A stretch of DNA of 64,000 nt, from contig NZ_JALKFZ020000001.1 of assembly GCF_023243075.1 (NCBI RefSeq), positions 1-64,000 on the forward strand, read 5' to 3'. This document shows, piece after piece, positions 44,966 to 53,888 of the stretch. The notes beneath the pieces are model-generated. The model saw only the letters and a list, made by a program, of their open reading frames with translations, did not search any database and had not been told where the DNA came from. Position numbers and translations under genes: made by a program. The number at the start of each line of letters is the position of its first letter. The first letter of the stretch is position 1. Source of the stretch: Frankia sp. AiPa1. GTDB lineage: Bacteria > Actinomycetota > Actinomycetes > Frankiales > Frankiaceae.

Positions 44966-47743
44966 GTGCGCCGCAAGCGGGAGATGGACGGAGGGCCCCG
45001 AGCGGCCTCCTCGTCCGCACCACCGCGGGTTGCGCCAGCCCAGCCCGATCCCGATCCCGCGCCGGACCCCGTGCCGCTGCCGGGGCCACCGCCGGCGGCA
45101 CGGTTCCGTTCCTCCGGCGCCACCAGTGCGACGTCCGCGCCCTCCGATCCGTCTCGGTCGTCCGTCCCGTCCGCCGGCCGGCCCGTCAGCCCGGGCGCGA
45201 GCCTCGCCGCAGCCGGAGGGTCCGCACCGGTCGGCGCTGGCACGCCCGCGCGCATGACGTCGGAGCCAGGCGCCCCGCAGGCCGCACCGGTGGGCAGGCA
45301 GCGGCCAGCCGGCCCGGCGACGTCCGGCCCGGGCACGGGCGGCCACCAGGCGGCCGGCGGTACCGGGCGGACGGGGCCTGCGGCCACGGAGCTGGTGAGC
45401 CCGCTCGAGCCCGCCGATCCGACCGAGCTGGACCGGGTGGAGCTGCTGGGTCGACTCGGCGAGGGCGGGATGGGAACGGTCTTTCTCGGCCGGGGCCGAG
45501 CGCACGTCGCCGGCTACGCGGGCCGGCTCGTCGCGGTCAAGGTCATCCGACCGGACCTCGCCCGCGTGCCCGAGTTCCGGGCCCGGTTCCGCCGGGAGGC
45601 CGACATCGCCCGCCGGGTCGCCCGGTTCTGCACCGCCGAGGTGCTTGACGTCGTCGACCCACCGGGCGGCCTGCCGTATCTCGTCACCGAGTACATCGAT
45701 GGTTTCACCCTGGCGCAGACCGTGGCCGCCGAGGGACCGTTGCACTCGGCTGACCTGGAACGGCTCGCGGTCAGTGTCGCGGCGGCGCTGACGTCGATCC
45801 ACGGCGCCGGGATGGTGCACCGCGACCTGAAGCCCTCGAACGTGCTGCTGTCCTCCCTCGGCCCGCGGGTGATCGACTTCGGGATCGCGCGGGCGATGGA
45901 CGCGCCGACGATGCTCAGCCAGGAGATCCAGCGGATCGGTACCCCGGCGTTCATGGCGCCCGAGCAGGCCAACGGTGAGCCGGTGTCCGCCGCAGCGGAC
46001 GTCTTCGCCTGGGGCGGGCTCATCACCTACGCGGGGACCGGGTCGTTCCCGTTCGGTGACGGGCCGACACCGGTGCAGCTCTACCGGGTCGTCCACCGCG
46101 AACCACTGCTCGACGGCCTGGACCCGAACCTGCGTCCCATCGTCGAAGAGGCGATGCGCAAGGACCCGGCCGCCCGGCCGACCGCCCGGGACCTGTTCCT
46201 GCGCCTGGTGGGCATGGGGCCGCCGACGCATCCCGACCCCGATGTGACCAGGGTCATCCATTCCACGACATCCCTGGCGGCGCCCCCGCAGCGGATGCCC
46301 GACGCCGCCGGGCACGAGCGAACGTCCGCTGATCCGGGCGGCCCGCGGCTCGGTCCGGGTGGCATGCCGCTCGAACCAGCCGACCCGGTGGACACGGTCA
46401 CGAGCAGCGGAACCGGCGGCGCGGCGCAACCGGCGACCAGGACGCGACGGCGGTGGAGTCGGCGGCGGGTCGCGTTGCTCGCCGCCCCGCTGCTCGCCGT
46501 CGCCCTGATCACCGCGTTGGTGCCGCTGGCCCTGACCTCCGGCGGCGCTGACCGGCCAAGCCGCGAGGAGATCGCCGAGCGCGTGGCACTGGCGGCGGAG
46601 GCGGTACGCACCTCCGATACCGACCTTGCTGCCCGGCTCTCCCTGGCCGCCTACCGGATCGACCCGGATGCCGAGGCCCGCGCGGCCCTGCGCACCTCGT
46701 TCGCCGCCTCGACCGCGACCGTGCTGCGCGGGCACACCGCCTCCGTCCTGGGCATGAGCATCAGCCCGGACGGAGAGATGCTCGCCTCGGCCGGCGCCGA
46801 CAATCTCGTCCAGCTCTATGACATCGCCGACCGGGCCCATCCGGTTCGCCTGGCCACCCTGAACCGGCACCGGTCCTGGACACTGGACGCGGCGTTCAGC
46901 CCCAATGGCAAGATCCTGGCCACTGTCAGCTACGACCGCAGCGCGATCCTGTGGGACATCAGCGATCCACGGCACCCCGTCGAGCTGTCCACCATCCTCG
47001 GGCATGACGGCTGGGTGCTGGACGCCGCGTTCAGCCCGGACGGAAAGATCCTCGCGACCAGTGGCTACGACAACACCGCACGGCTGTGGGACGTCACCGA
47101 TCCACGCCATCCACAGGCGCTGTCCGTGCTGGACCGCCACACCAGCTGGGTGAACGAGGTCGCCTTCAGCCCGAACGGGCGGCTGCTGGCCACCGCCAGT
47201 GCCGACCGCACCGCCCGCATCTGGGACATCGCCGATCCGCGCCACCCCCGGTCGCTGGCCACGATCACCGCGCACACGGACTACGTGTGGGCGGTGGCGT
47301 TCAGCCCCGACGGCAGGCTCCTGGCCACCGGCGGCTACGACGGCACCGCTCGTCTCTGGGACGTGTCGACCCCGTCCCGGCCCGAGGCGGTCACCTCGTT
47401 CCCGGCGGACCAGAAATGGGTCTTCGACGTCGCCTTCAGCCCCGACGGCCGCACCCTGGCGACCGCCGGCTGGGACACGACCGTGCACCTGTGGGACGTC
47501 ACCGGCTCCGGGCGACCGGCCGCCGTCGGCACGATCGGCGGCCACGGCGACTGGATCCAGGCCCTCGCCTGGACACCTGACGGCAAGAGCATCGCGACGG
47601 GAAGCGACGACTACACCGTGCGCATCAGCCGAATCGACGACGCCAGCCTGATCGCCGCGGCCTGCGCCGACCCGTCCCGCCAGATCACCGAGACCGAGTG
47701 GCGACGTTACATCTCGGACGTTCCCTACCAGCCCGTCTGCTGA
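44966..47743 (+). CDS. Serine/threonine protein kinase with seven WD40 repeats
   Basis: From GTG 44966 the protein has 925 residues. A Pro/Ala-rich lead (1-150) precedes the kinase domain: GEGGMGTVFLG, Lys192 in VAVKVI, HRDLKPSN (His285), IDFGIAR and the activation loop ending FMAPEQ. One membrane helix (about 502-525) places the C-terminus outside. There seven WD40 blades (about 590-910) each read like AFSPDGKILATxxYDxTARLWDV, with a DPRHP insert; they should form a closed propeller that binds a protein or glycan. The start is supported by GGGGGG before GTG 44966; GTG 44870 would add 32 residues. It converges with the methyltransferase gene. Its target is unknown. Confidence 0.9.
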   Translation: MRRKREMDGGPRAASSSAPPRVAPAQPDPDPAPDPVPLPGPPPAARFRSSGATSATSAPSDPSRSSVPSAGRPVSPGASLAAAGGSAPVGAGTPARMTSEPGAPQAAPVGRQRPAGPATSGPGTGGHQAAGGTGRTGPAATELVSPLEPADPTELDRVELLGRLGEGGMGTVFLGRGRAHVAGYAGRLVAVKVIRPDLARVPEFRARFRREADIARRVARFCTAEVLDVVDPPGGLPYLVTEYIDGFTLAQTVAAEGPLHSADLERLAVSVAAALTSIHGAGMVHRDLKPSNVLLSSLGPRVIDFGIARAMDAPTMLSQEIQRIGTPAFMAPEQANGEPVSAAADVFAWGGLITYAGTGSFPFGDGPTPVQLYRVVHREPLLDGLDPNLRPIVEEAMRKDPAARPTARDLFLRLVGMGPPTHPDPDVTRVIHSTTSLAAPPQRMPDAAGHERTSADPGGPRLGPGGMPLEPADPVDTVTSSGTGGAAQPATRTRRRWSRRRVALLAAPLLAVALITALVPLALTSGGADRPSREEIAERVALAAEAVRTSDTDLAARLSLAAYRIDPDAEARAALRTSFAASTATVLRGHTASVLGMSISPDGEMLASAGADNLVQLYDIADRAHPVRLATLNRHRSWTLDAAFSPNGKILATVSYDRSAILWDISDPRHPVELSTILGHDGWVLDAAFSPDGKILATSGYDNTARLWDVTDPRHPQALSVLDRHTSWVNEVAFSPNGRLLATASADRTARIWDIADPRHPRSLATITAHTDYVWAVAFSPDGRLLATGGYDGTARLWDVSTPSRPEAVTSFPADQKWVFDVAFSPDGRTLATAGWDTTVHLWDVTGSGRPAAVGTIGGHGDWIQALAWTPDGKSIATGSDDYTVRISRIDDASLIAAACADPSRQITETEWRRYISDVPYQPVC

Positions 47744-47765
47744 CCAGACCCCGCCGCAGGATCGC

Positions 47766-49733
47766 TCAGCGGCTGGGAGAGCCGGGGCGGCCTCGCAGGA
47801 CAGGCAGGTTCGTCCGAGCCGGAACCGTGACGTCAGCGACCCGGGCCTGGACCCGGTCGAGGCGGTCCTGGCCGGCCGGGCTGAGCCGGGACCGCAGCGC
47901 CGTACCCGCGATCCGCGCGACCTGGGCCAGGCGGGACCCGTCCGCCAGCGGACCGGCACCCGAAGGTCCGGGGCCGCCCTCGGCACCGGGCGCGGTCGCC
48001 TGCCGACGCGACTCGGCGAGCTCATGCTCCAGCTCGGCGATGCGGGCCAGGTGGTCGAGCTCGGCCGCGGCCAGCCGGCTGCGTTCCTCGTCGAGGCGGG
48101 ACCACTCCCGCTGCCGGGCCCGGGCGACGGTGGCCGCGGTGTCCTGTAGCCGCAGTACCTGCAGGTAGAGGTCGATGCGGTTGCGTTCGAGCCGGGACAG
48201 CAGCGGATTGGACACCCAGGGGGTGAGCAGATCGGCCACGCGGCGAGCCCAGGGAGCGCGCCGGTCGACCACGACGCCGAGTCCGAAGATCGGTGCGACC
48301 GTGAAGAACCTCAGGTCAGGGTGCTCGGCGACGAAATCCTCGATGGCCGTCCGCACCCCGTTACGCGCCCCGCCCTCGGTCAGCGCCCAGGCAAACGCGC
48401 CCATGCCGCGGAAACCACCGCGGACCACCCCGGGATTGTCGATCTCGACGCCGACATCCCACGAGTGGGGCTGGCGGTAGTCCTGCGCGATCCGGTCCGG
48501 CGCGTAGTACTGGTCACGGCGTCCGGCCGGCCAGCCGACATCGTGCAGGATCACCAGCGGGAAATAGGAACGGCCGAACTGGACGACCGCCGCGGCGATA
48601 GCAGCCAGCTCGCCACGCACCGTGGCGTAGTTGTGATCGCCGTCGAGCAGGTACGCGTCGGTGGGCGCGTGGTCGTCCAGAGCCTGCGGGCTGTAACCGC
48701 GTATGACGTGCACGTCCAGGCCCCCGCCCGAGGCCGGCTCCACGCCGGGGTCCGGGTCGACGACGACGAGCCGCCCACCGCCGCCGCGGCGCAGCAGGTC
48801 GACGAGCAGCGAGGTGGTGACACCGCTTTCCGAGCCGATCTCGGCGATACTGCGAGCTCCGGACGCCTCGATCAGCGGCACCCAGATCTCCCGCAGATCG
48901 GCCAGCGAGTGCAACAGCAAGGGGGCGAGTGTGGGCACAGCCGCCTCGGTCTCCTCCTGGGCGTGCTCGCCGGCGCGGACTGACACAGCGCCCGCCCCCG
49001 CCGTTCTCGCCCCAGCGAGCTCGGTCACGGCCGCGAGTTCGGCGAAGCTGAACCGCACCGTGCCCGGATCCACCGGGTTCTCGGCTGCCACCGCCTGCGG
49101 CTCGACCTCGCCGCTGGCGTCGCGAGGGGCAGCCACCCCAGCAGGGTTGATCTCGACGATACCGTCGGGCTGGCTGCCGGCCGTCCCCTGTTCGACGGGC
49201 TGAAAGCCCTCGGGCGTGTCCGCCGGCTGGGGGCCGGAAGGCTGGGAGGCAGCGGACTGAGGGCCATGGGCCTCGGTCACGGCAGGTGGCACGTCGATGG
49301 GCTGCGAGTCATCGGCGTGGGGGTCCGCGGGCGGTGTCGCGGCGTGTCCGAAGGCGGCCGCGAGGGCGAACGGGCGGGCGCCCGCCGAGCGGCCCACCGG
49401 ACCGGTGAGCGGGTCTTTGAGGGGATCCCAGGCCGGATCGTCGGGGGGCCTCCAGGCCGGGAGGACAGGCGCTGGCGACTCGGACGGGCGCGCCACGCCG
49501 GTCCCGCCTCGCACCTCGAACGGCCCCCGCGCGGGAACCTCCGGGCCCGGGTCGTCCCGCTCCTCCGCCTGGGTGGACCATATGGCCCACTCGGACCACG
49601 CGGACTCCCGTACCGGTCCGGACGGGCTGACGGACGCCGCTGGGGTCGGATTCCCGGACACCTCCAGGCCGCCGGTCCCGGCGACCGGCCCGGACCCAGG
49701 GGGGTCGGGAACGGGGTCCGCCTGTTCGATCAC
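47766..49733 (-). CDS. Class I methyltransferase with C-terminal coiled coil
   Basis: The 655 residues fall in three parts. Residues 1-250 are Pro/Ala/Glu-rich and look disordered. Residues about 275-500 form a Methyltransf_24-type domain: SIAEIGSESGVTTSLLVDLL (motif I), LVVVDPDPG, AYLLDGDHNYATV (about 364) and FPLVILHDVGWPAGRRDQYY. Residues about 515-575 (LQDTAATVARARQREWSRL, then AELDHLARIAELEHELAESR) form a heptad-like coiled coil. Substrate is unknown; a terminal sugar of the exported glycan is one idea. The GTG overlaps the stop of the HAD gene (GTGA), so they are coupled. Confidence 0.78.
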   Translation of the reverse strand: MIEQADPVPDPPGSGPVAGTGGLEVSGNPTPAASVSPSGPVRESAWSEWAIWSTQAEERDDPGPEVPARGPFEVRGGTGVARPSESPAPVLPAWRPPDDPAWDPLKDPLTGPVGRSAGARPFALAAAFGHAATPPADPHADDSQPIDVPPAVTEAHGPQSAASQPSGPQPADTPEGFQPVEQGTAGSQPDGIVEINPAGVAAPRDASGEVEPQAVAAENPVDPGTVRFSFAELAAVTELAGARTAGAGAVSVRAGEHAQEETEAAVPTLAPLLLHSLADLREIWVPLIEASGARSIAEIGSESGVTTSLLVDLLRRGGGGRLVVVDPDPGVEPASGGGLDVHVIRGYSPQALDDHAPTDAYLLDGDHNYATVRGELAAIAAAVVQFGRSYFPLVILHDVGWPAGRRDQYYAPDRIAQDYRQPHSWDVGVEIDNPGVVRGGFRGMGAFAWALTEGGARNGVRTAIEDFVAEHPDLRFFTVAPIFGLGVVVDRRAPWARRVADLLTPWVSNPLLSRLERNRIDLYLQVLRLQDTAATVARARQREWSRLDEERSRLAAAELDHLARIAELEHELAESRRQATAPGAEGGPGPSGAGPLADGSRLAQVARIAGTALRSRLSPAGQDRLDRVQARVADVTVPARTNLPVLRGRPGSPSR

Positions 49734-52333
49734 CGCAGTCCTCCCAGCTCGCGCCGGATCTTGCGGGCCGCCCGGACCGGCAGCCCATCGCGGGCCGGGC
49801 CGGCCACGGGCAGCGCCAGCGGATCGCCGCGGATGCCCATCCAGCCAAAGGCCAGTTCGACATCCAGAGCGTAGACCCCGGCCAGCTGTGGCTGCGATAC
49901 CAAATCGATGGAGTAGACGAACTGTGGGTCGTCGCCGACGATTTCCACCAGATTCGGCTGCAGCAGTCGCAGGCCGACCAGGGCAAGCTGCTGCGCCGGG
50001 TCGTCCAGGGAGGTGATGGTCACCTTGTACGGCTCGCTGCGGTTGTTGATGTGGAACGACAGCGTCAGCCAGTCCAGACGCAGCAGGCCTCGGCGGCCGG
50101 CAGGGTCGATGCGGATCCGCCGGGCACCCACGGCCTCCAGGTGCAGGCGCACCAGCGACAGGCCGTCGCGGGCCGAACGGGTGACGACAGACCCCTTCGG
50201 GCCATTGACAAAGTCCGCGCCGGTATCGACGTAGACCTCCACGGGCCCGGCCGCGGCCTCCGGCGAGACTTCCTCGGCCGGGACGCCCGCGGCCGCCGCG
50301 AGGCCCGCGACGACGGCCAGTGGCCGGTTCGCGACCCCGGCGACGCCGGCCGGCCAGTACAGCTCCCGCATGGAGATCCGCTCGACGTCGGCCGGGGTGA
50401 GATAGGGCATCCGCCGCACCAGTTCCGGCGGCAGCAGGCCCTCGGTCGTGTCCGAACCGAAGTTGTCATCGTGCGCCCACGACCCGAACGCGGCGGCCTC
50501 GGCGGCGGTGGGCCGGGCGATGAACCGGGTCAGCATGCGCAGGCCGGCGCGGCGCGCCCCGGGGGCGGCCAGTGACGGCATCGGCGTCTCGGAGCGGCGG
50601 TAGCGCAGCCATTCCCGCTGGAAGGCCAGGATGCCGTCCTGCACGGCGGCCCGCTGGGCGACCTGGGTGCGCGAGGTGCGGTCGATGCTGAGCACCGGGT
50701 TGCTCATCTCGTCGAACGAGACGAGAGAGCCGACGTCGGGCATGCACAGCTGCTCGAGCACCTCGGGGCTGCGCATGAGCTGGGCGGCCAGCATCTCCGG
50801 CTGGCCACCGGAGGCCAGGTAGCCCTCGAGCTCGAGCCCGGCGAGCCGGTGGGTCATCGCCGCCGGATTCGTCGCGAGATACAGGCCGAGGATGTCCAGG
50901 CGCCGCCCGGTGGAGGCGAGCAGCCTCGTCAGCAGCGCCTGGATGGTGCCGCCCCAGCCGAGATCGAGCACGACCACCCGGCCCGACTCGGGCAGCTGGC
51001 CGTCGAGGTAGCTCACGTAGCGTTCGCGCAGCCTCGTCGCGGTGAGCACGATCTCGCTGCGGATCCGCTCGTCCGAGCACAGTGCCTCGAGCGTGTCATC
51101 GAGCAGGCCGGGCACGTCCAGGCGGCGGTCGGCGAGCGCCGAGATGCCGGCGACGTTCTCGAGGCGCACCCCGAGCTGACGCAGCAGCTGCCCGACGCTG
51201 GGGGCATGTCGGCGGACGAGGAAGCTCTTCAGTTCATCCGGGCTGCCCTCGAACACGTTCGCGAGGGCACACACCTGCCGGGACGCCCACACGGTGGACG
51301 TGGTGATCCCGATGTCCTCGCCGGGGTCGACGAGCAGCCGGGACAGGAAGTCGCCCTCCCGCATCAGGCAGTGGATGTGGTCGGCACCGAAGTCGCGGGC
51401 GCGTTCCACCGCCCACTCGGCGAAACCGGCGAAGACCGGCCCGAACACGGTCGCCCCGGTTTCCCAGTACCGGCGCAGCCCGGCCGGGACGGCCGTGGCG
51501 TCGGCGCGGTGCAGGACCCGGGCACGCAGGGCGGTCATGCCGAAGTCCCCGTCGACGGGGTCGATCGCGGTGTCATCCCCGGGTTGACCGCGCAGACCCT
51601 CGAGTTCGAGGGTCTGGCGCAGGGAGCCGGCGTACTTCGGGTAGTGGATGGCGACGAACCCGTGCTCGCGGGCGCCCTCGACGTCGGCGACGGGATGGTC
51701 GCCGAGATGGACCACCCGGGAGGGCTGAAGGTTGGCGGCGGCCAGCATGTGCCGGAACAACCCGTCGCTCTTGGACGTCCCGGCGTCCGACGAGGTGAAG
51801 ATCCGGGTGAACTGCACCCCGGCCAGCTCCGGGCGGTTGAGCAGGCGCTCGAGCTGGCTGGCCGAGAAGTAGGTGTCGGACAGCAGGTACACCGGCAGGC
51901 CGAGCTTGGTCATCGCGAGCTCGGCGAGCTCGACCACGGCAAGGTCCGCCCGGCACAGCTCACGCTCGACCGCGACCTCCGCGTCGAGCAGGTCCTGCGC
52001 CCCCGCCGTTCCCGGAAGTGCCGGCAGCAGCAGGTTCCAGATCTCGTCCAGGCGGACCTCGTACGTGCCGCGGGTGTCGTGGGCGTGCATACGGGCCACA
52101 TGCTCGGCGTGCACCCGCAGCCGGGCGAACTCGCCCGGCGACACGCTCGCGGGCAGGTGCCCGGCGTCGGCGAGCCGGTGGCCGAGCAGCACGAACGCGT
52201 GGGTGGGTTCGGGCACCATGCGCCACAACAAGGTGTCGAACACATCGAGAGTCAGGGCCTGTGCCCCGCCCGACTCCAGGTGCGACCACACTTCGCGTAG
52301 TCGGACGTCGGTGAACACGGCCGTCCCCTTCAT
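49730..52333 (-). CDS. Large HAD-superfamily protein (COG5610-like) with C-terminal beta domain
   Basis: The product is 867 residues. The N-terminal HAD domain (about 20-260) has the nucleophile motif LDVFDTLLW (Asp30, Asp33), YLLSDTYFSA, a motif III lysine in TSKSDGLF and the acidic motif LGDHPVADVEGA, so a phosphatase-type active site looks intact. A middle domain (about 280-600; HIHCLMREGDFLSRLL, VVVLDLGWGGTIQALL) is shared by COG5610 proteins of surface-polysaccharide clusters. Residues about 695-840 look beta-rich (VEVYVDTGADFVNG, RIRIDPAGRRG). Role unknown. ATG 52333 has GAGG 4 bases upstream. It is divergent from the exporter and coupled to the methyltransferase. Confidence 0.75.
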   Translation of the reverse strand: MKGTAVFTDVRLREVWSHLESGGAQALTLDVFDTLLWRMVPEPTHAFVLLGHRLADAGHLPASVSPGEFARLRVHAEHVARMHAHDTRGTYEVRLDEIWNLLLPALPGTAGAQDLLDAEVAVERELCRADLAVVELAELAMTKLGLPVYLLSDTYFSASQLERLLNRPELAGVQFTRIFTSSDAGTSKSDGLFRHMLAAANLQPSRVVHLGDHPVADVEGAREHGFVAIHYPKYAGSLRQTLELEGLRGQPGDDTAIDPVDGDFGMTALRARVLHRADATAVPAGLRRYWETGATVFGPVFAGFAEWAVERARDFGADHIHCLMREGDFLSRLLVDPGEDIGITTSTVWASRQVCALANVFEGSPDELKSFLVRRHAPSVGQLLRQLGVRLENVAGISALADRRLDVPGLLDDTLEALCSDERIRSEIVLTATRLRERYVSYLDGQLPESGRVVVLDLGWGGTIQALLTRLLASTGRRLDILGLYLATNPAAMTHRLAGLELEGYLASGGQPEMLAAQLMRSPEVLEQLCMPDVGSLVSFDEMSNPVLSIDRTSRTQVAQRAAVQDGILAFQREWLRYRRSETPMPSLAAPGARRAGLRMLTRFIARPTAAEAAAFGSWAHDDNFGSDTTEGLLPPELVRRMPYLTPADVERISMRELYWPAGVAGVANRPLAVVAGLAAAAGVPAEEVSPEAAAGPVEVYVDTGADFVNGPKGSVVTRSARDGLSLVRLHLEAVGARRIRIDPAGRRGLLRLDWLTLSFHINNRSEPYKVTITSLDDPAQQLALVGLRLLQPNLVEIVGDDPQFVYSIDLVSQPQLAGVYALDVELAFGWMGIRGDPLALPVAGPARDGLPVRAARKIRRELGGLR

Positions 52334-52794
52334 GCGGCCTCGGGACGGCCGCCTCCGCCGGGTGGCCCCCGACCGCGCACCGCACATCGGGGGACTCCCC
52401 AGCGGCGTCAGCCGGCCGAAGCCAGATGGACGCCATCGATACTAGGGAGCCCGTTGCACACGCCGACCACCGGACTGGGTGATGACGGCCCGGACAGGCG
52501 GCATCACGGCCCTGCCGCCGGCACGGTAACGTCAGGTTCCCGGCTGGATACGGGTTGCCCCCTCATCGTGCACGAATGGTTGCTCTTCCGCCATCACTTC
52601 TCGCCCGCCGGTCCGCGGTACGCCGGCCGAGCCGGGCGTCGGCGACGTTGTGGTCCTACCGCGGGCCATGCCTGCGGCGGTTCTCGGTACTGTCGGATCT
52701 CGGTCGTGTCGAGTGGGGGCCGGTCAGGGTGGCAGATCGGTCCACGTGTGGCCGACCCGCGCGCGGGTCGGGTGAAGTGAGGAGCGGACAGGGC
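52334..52794. promoter_or_regulatory. Divergent control region between HAD gene and exporter operon
   Basis: These 461 bp contain a perfect 20-bp palindrome (52752-52771), a second inverted repeat (GGCGGCA, 9 bases, TGCCGCC; 52497-52519) and AGGAG before the wzm start. No convincing gene; frames that run through it upstream of wzm are low complexity. Confidence 0.45.
52752..52771. promoter_or_regulatory. Perfect 20-bp palindrome upstream of the exporter operon
   Basis: Half-site CCGACCCGCG followed directly by its complement CGCGGGTCGG. It ends 7 bases before AGGAG and 23 before the wzm GTG, so it could be an operator or an RNA stem near the ribosome-binding site. Confidence 0.5.
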
Positions 52795-53739
52795 GTGTCA
52801 CATCTCGCTGACGCCCCGGCGCCGGCCGCGGGCCGGGTGGTGGCGTCCCCGCCGCCCGGCCCGCCGGGTGGGCCGGGCCATGCCTCGGACCCGAGCCGGC
52901 TGGCCCGTCGTAGCCGTGCGCAGACGAAGGTGCGCTGGGAACTGTTGCGCAACCTGGTCCGCAAGGACCTGAAGGTCAAGTACAAGGGTTCGACGCTGGG
53001 GTTCGCCTGGTCGCTGGCGAACCCCATGCTGCTGCTCGTCGTGTACACCTTCGTCTTCCAGATCGTCCTGAAGAACGGTGTTCCTCGCTTCGGCATCTAC
53101 CTCATGTCCGGGCTGCTCGTCTGGAACGCATTCTCCGGCAGCGTTTCCGCGGCCTGCGGCGCCGTTGTGGCAAATGCGAACCTGGTCAAGAAGGTGCGTT
53201 TCCCGCTGGCGGTGCTGCCGCTGTCCGCGGTCGGTTTCGCCGCCGTGCACTTCCTGCTCCAGCTGCTCGTGCTGTTCGTGGTGATCCTGGTTCTCGGGTA
53301 TCATCTGCTCGGACCAAACCTGCTTCTGCTCGTCCCGGCGGGGGCGGTGGCACTTGTCTTCACGGTTGCCCTGTCCCTGCTCGTCAGTGCACTCAACGTG
53401 CGATACCGCGACACCTCACACCTGCTCGACGTCGCACTTCTCGCCTGGTTCTGGCTCAATCCGATGGTCTACTCCTTCAGCTTGATCCAGGAAAAGCTGC
53501 ACGAATGGACCTGGATCTACCTGCTGAACCCGATGGCAGTCGTGACCATCGCGTTCCAGCGGGCGATCTACGGCCCTCCTCCCGCGGGCTCCGCCGGAAA
53601 ACCAGTGCCCCCGGCCCACGTGGGTTACCAGTTCTATCTGGAACATCTCGCCGTCGCCGGGGCGATCTCGCTGGTCCTGCTGTGGATCGGCCTGTATGTG
53701 TTCCGCACCATGCAGGCGGACTTCGCCGAGGACCTCTAG
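52795..53739 (+). CDS. ABC transporter permease, polysaccharide export (Wzm/TagG type)
   Basis: The 314-residue ABC-2 permease has the family lead segment LLRNLVRKDLKVKYKGSTLG, then FAWSLANPMLLLVVYTFVFQ as the first helix and five more membrane helices. It would form the channel that moves a lipid-linked glycan across the membrane with the ATPase encoded next. GTG 52795 is chosen because AGGAG lies about 10 bases before it; the frame upstream is low complexity. The first ~40 residues are Pro/Gly-rich. The ATPase gene follows after 149 bp. Confidence 0.92.
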   Translation: MSHLADAPAPAAGRVVASPPPGPPGGPGHASDPSRLARRSRAQTKVRWELLRNLVRKDLKVKYKGSTLGFAWSLANPMLLLVVYTFVFQIVLKNGVPRFGIYLMSGLLVWNAFSGSVSAACGAVVANANLVKKVRFPLAVLPLSAVGFAAVHFLLQLLVLFVVILVLGYHLLGPNLLLLVPAGAVALVFTVALSLLVSALNVRYRDTSHLLDVALLAWFWLNPMVYSFSLIQEKLHEWTWIYLLNPMAVVTIAFQRAIYGPPPAGSAGKPVPPAHVGYQFYLEHLAVAGAISLVLLWIGLYVFRTMQADFAEDL

Positions 53740-53888
53740 TCGAGGATCGGTAGCCCGAGCGCACGTGTAGGCGGACGCTCCGGCGGACGGAGACGATGCG
53801 CCCCGCCCGAGCCGGTGCCCCGCGACGAGCCCCGGCCGGGATGGTGCGATCATGATGGTCGGCGCCCGGTGGCCAGCAAGGAGTTGCA

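Noticed and set aside
44903..48025. Minus-strand frame of 1040 residues opposite the kinase
   Set aside because: The plus strand encodes a clear kinase with WD40 repeats. The antisense text is Arg/Gly/Val-rich with no motif.
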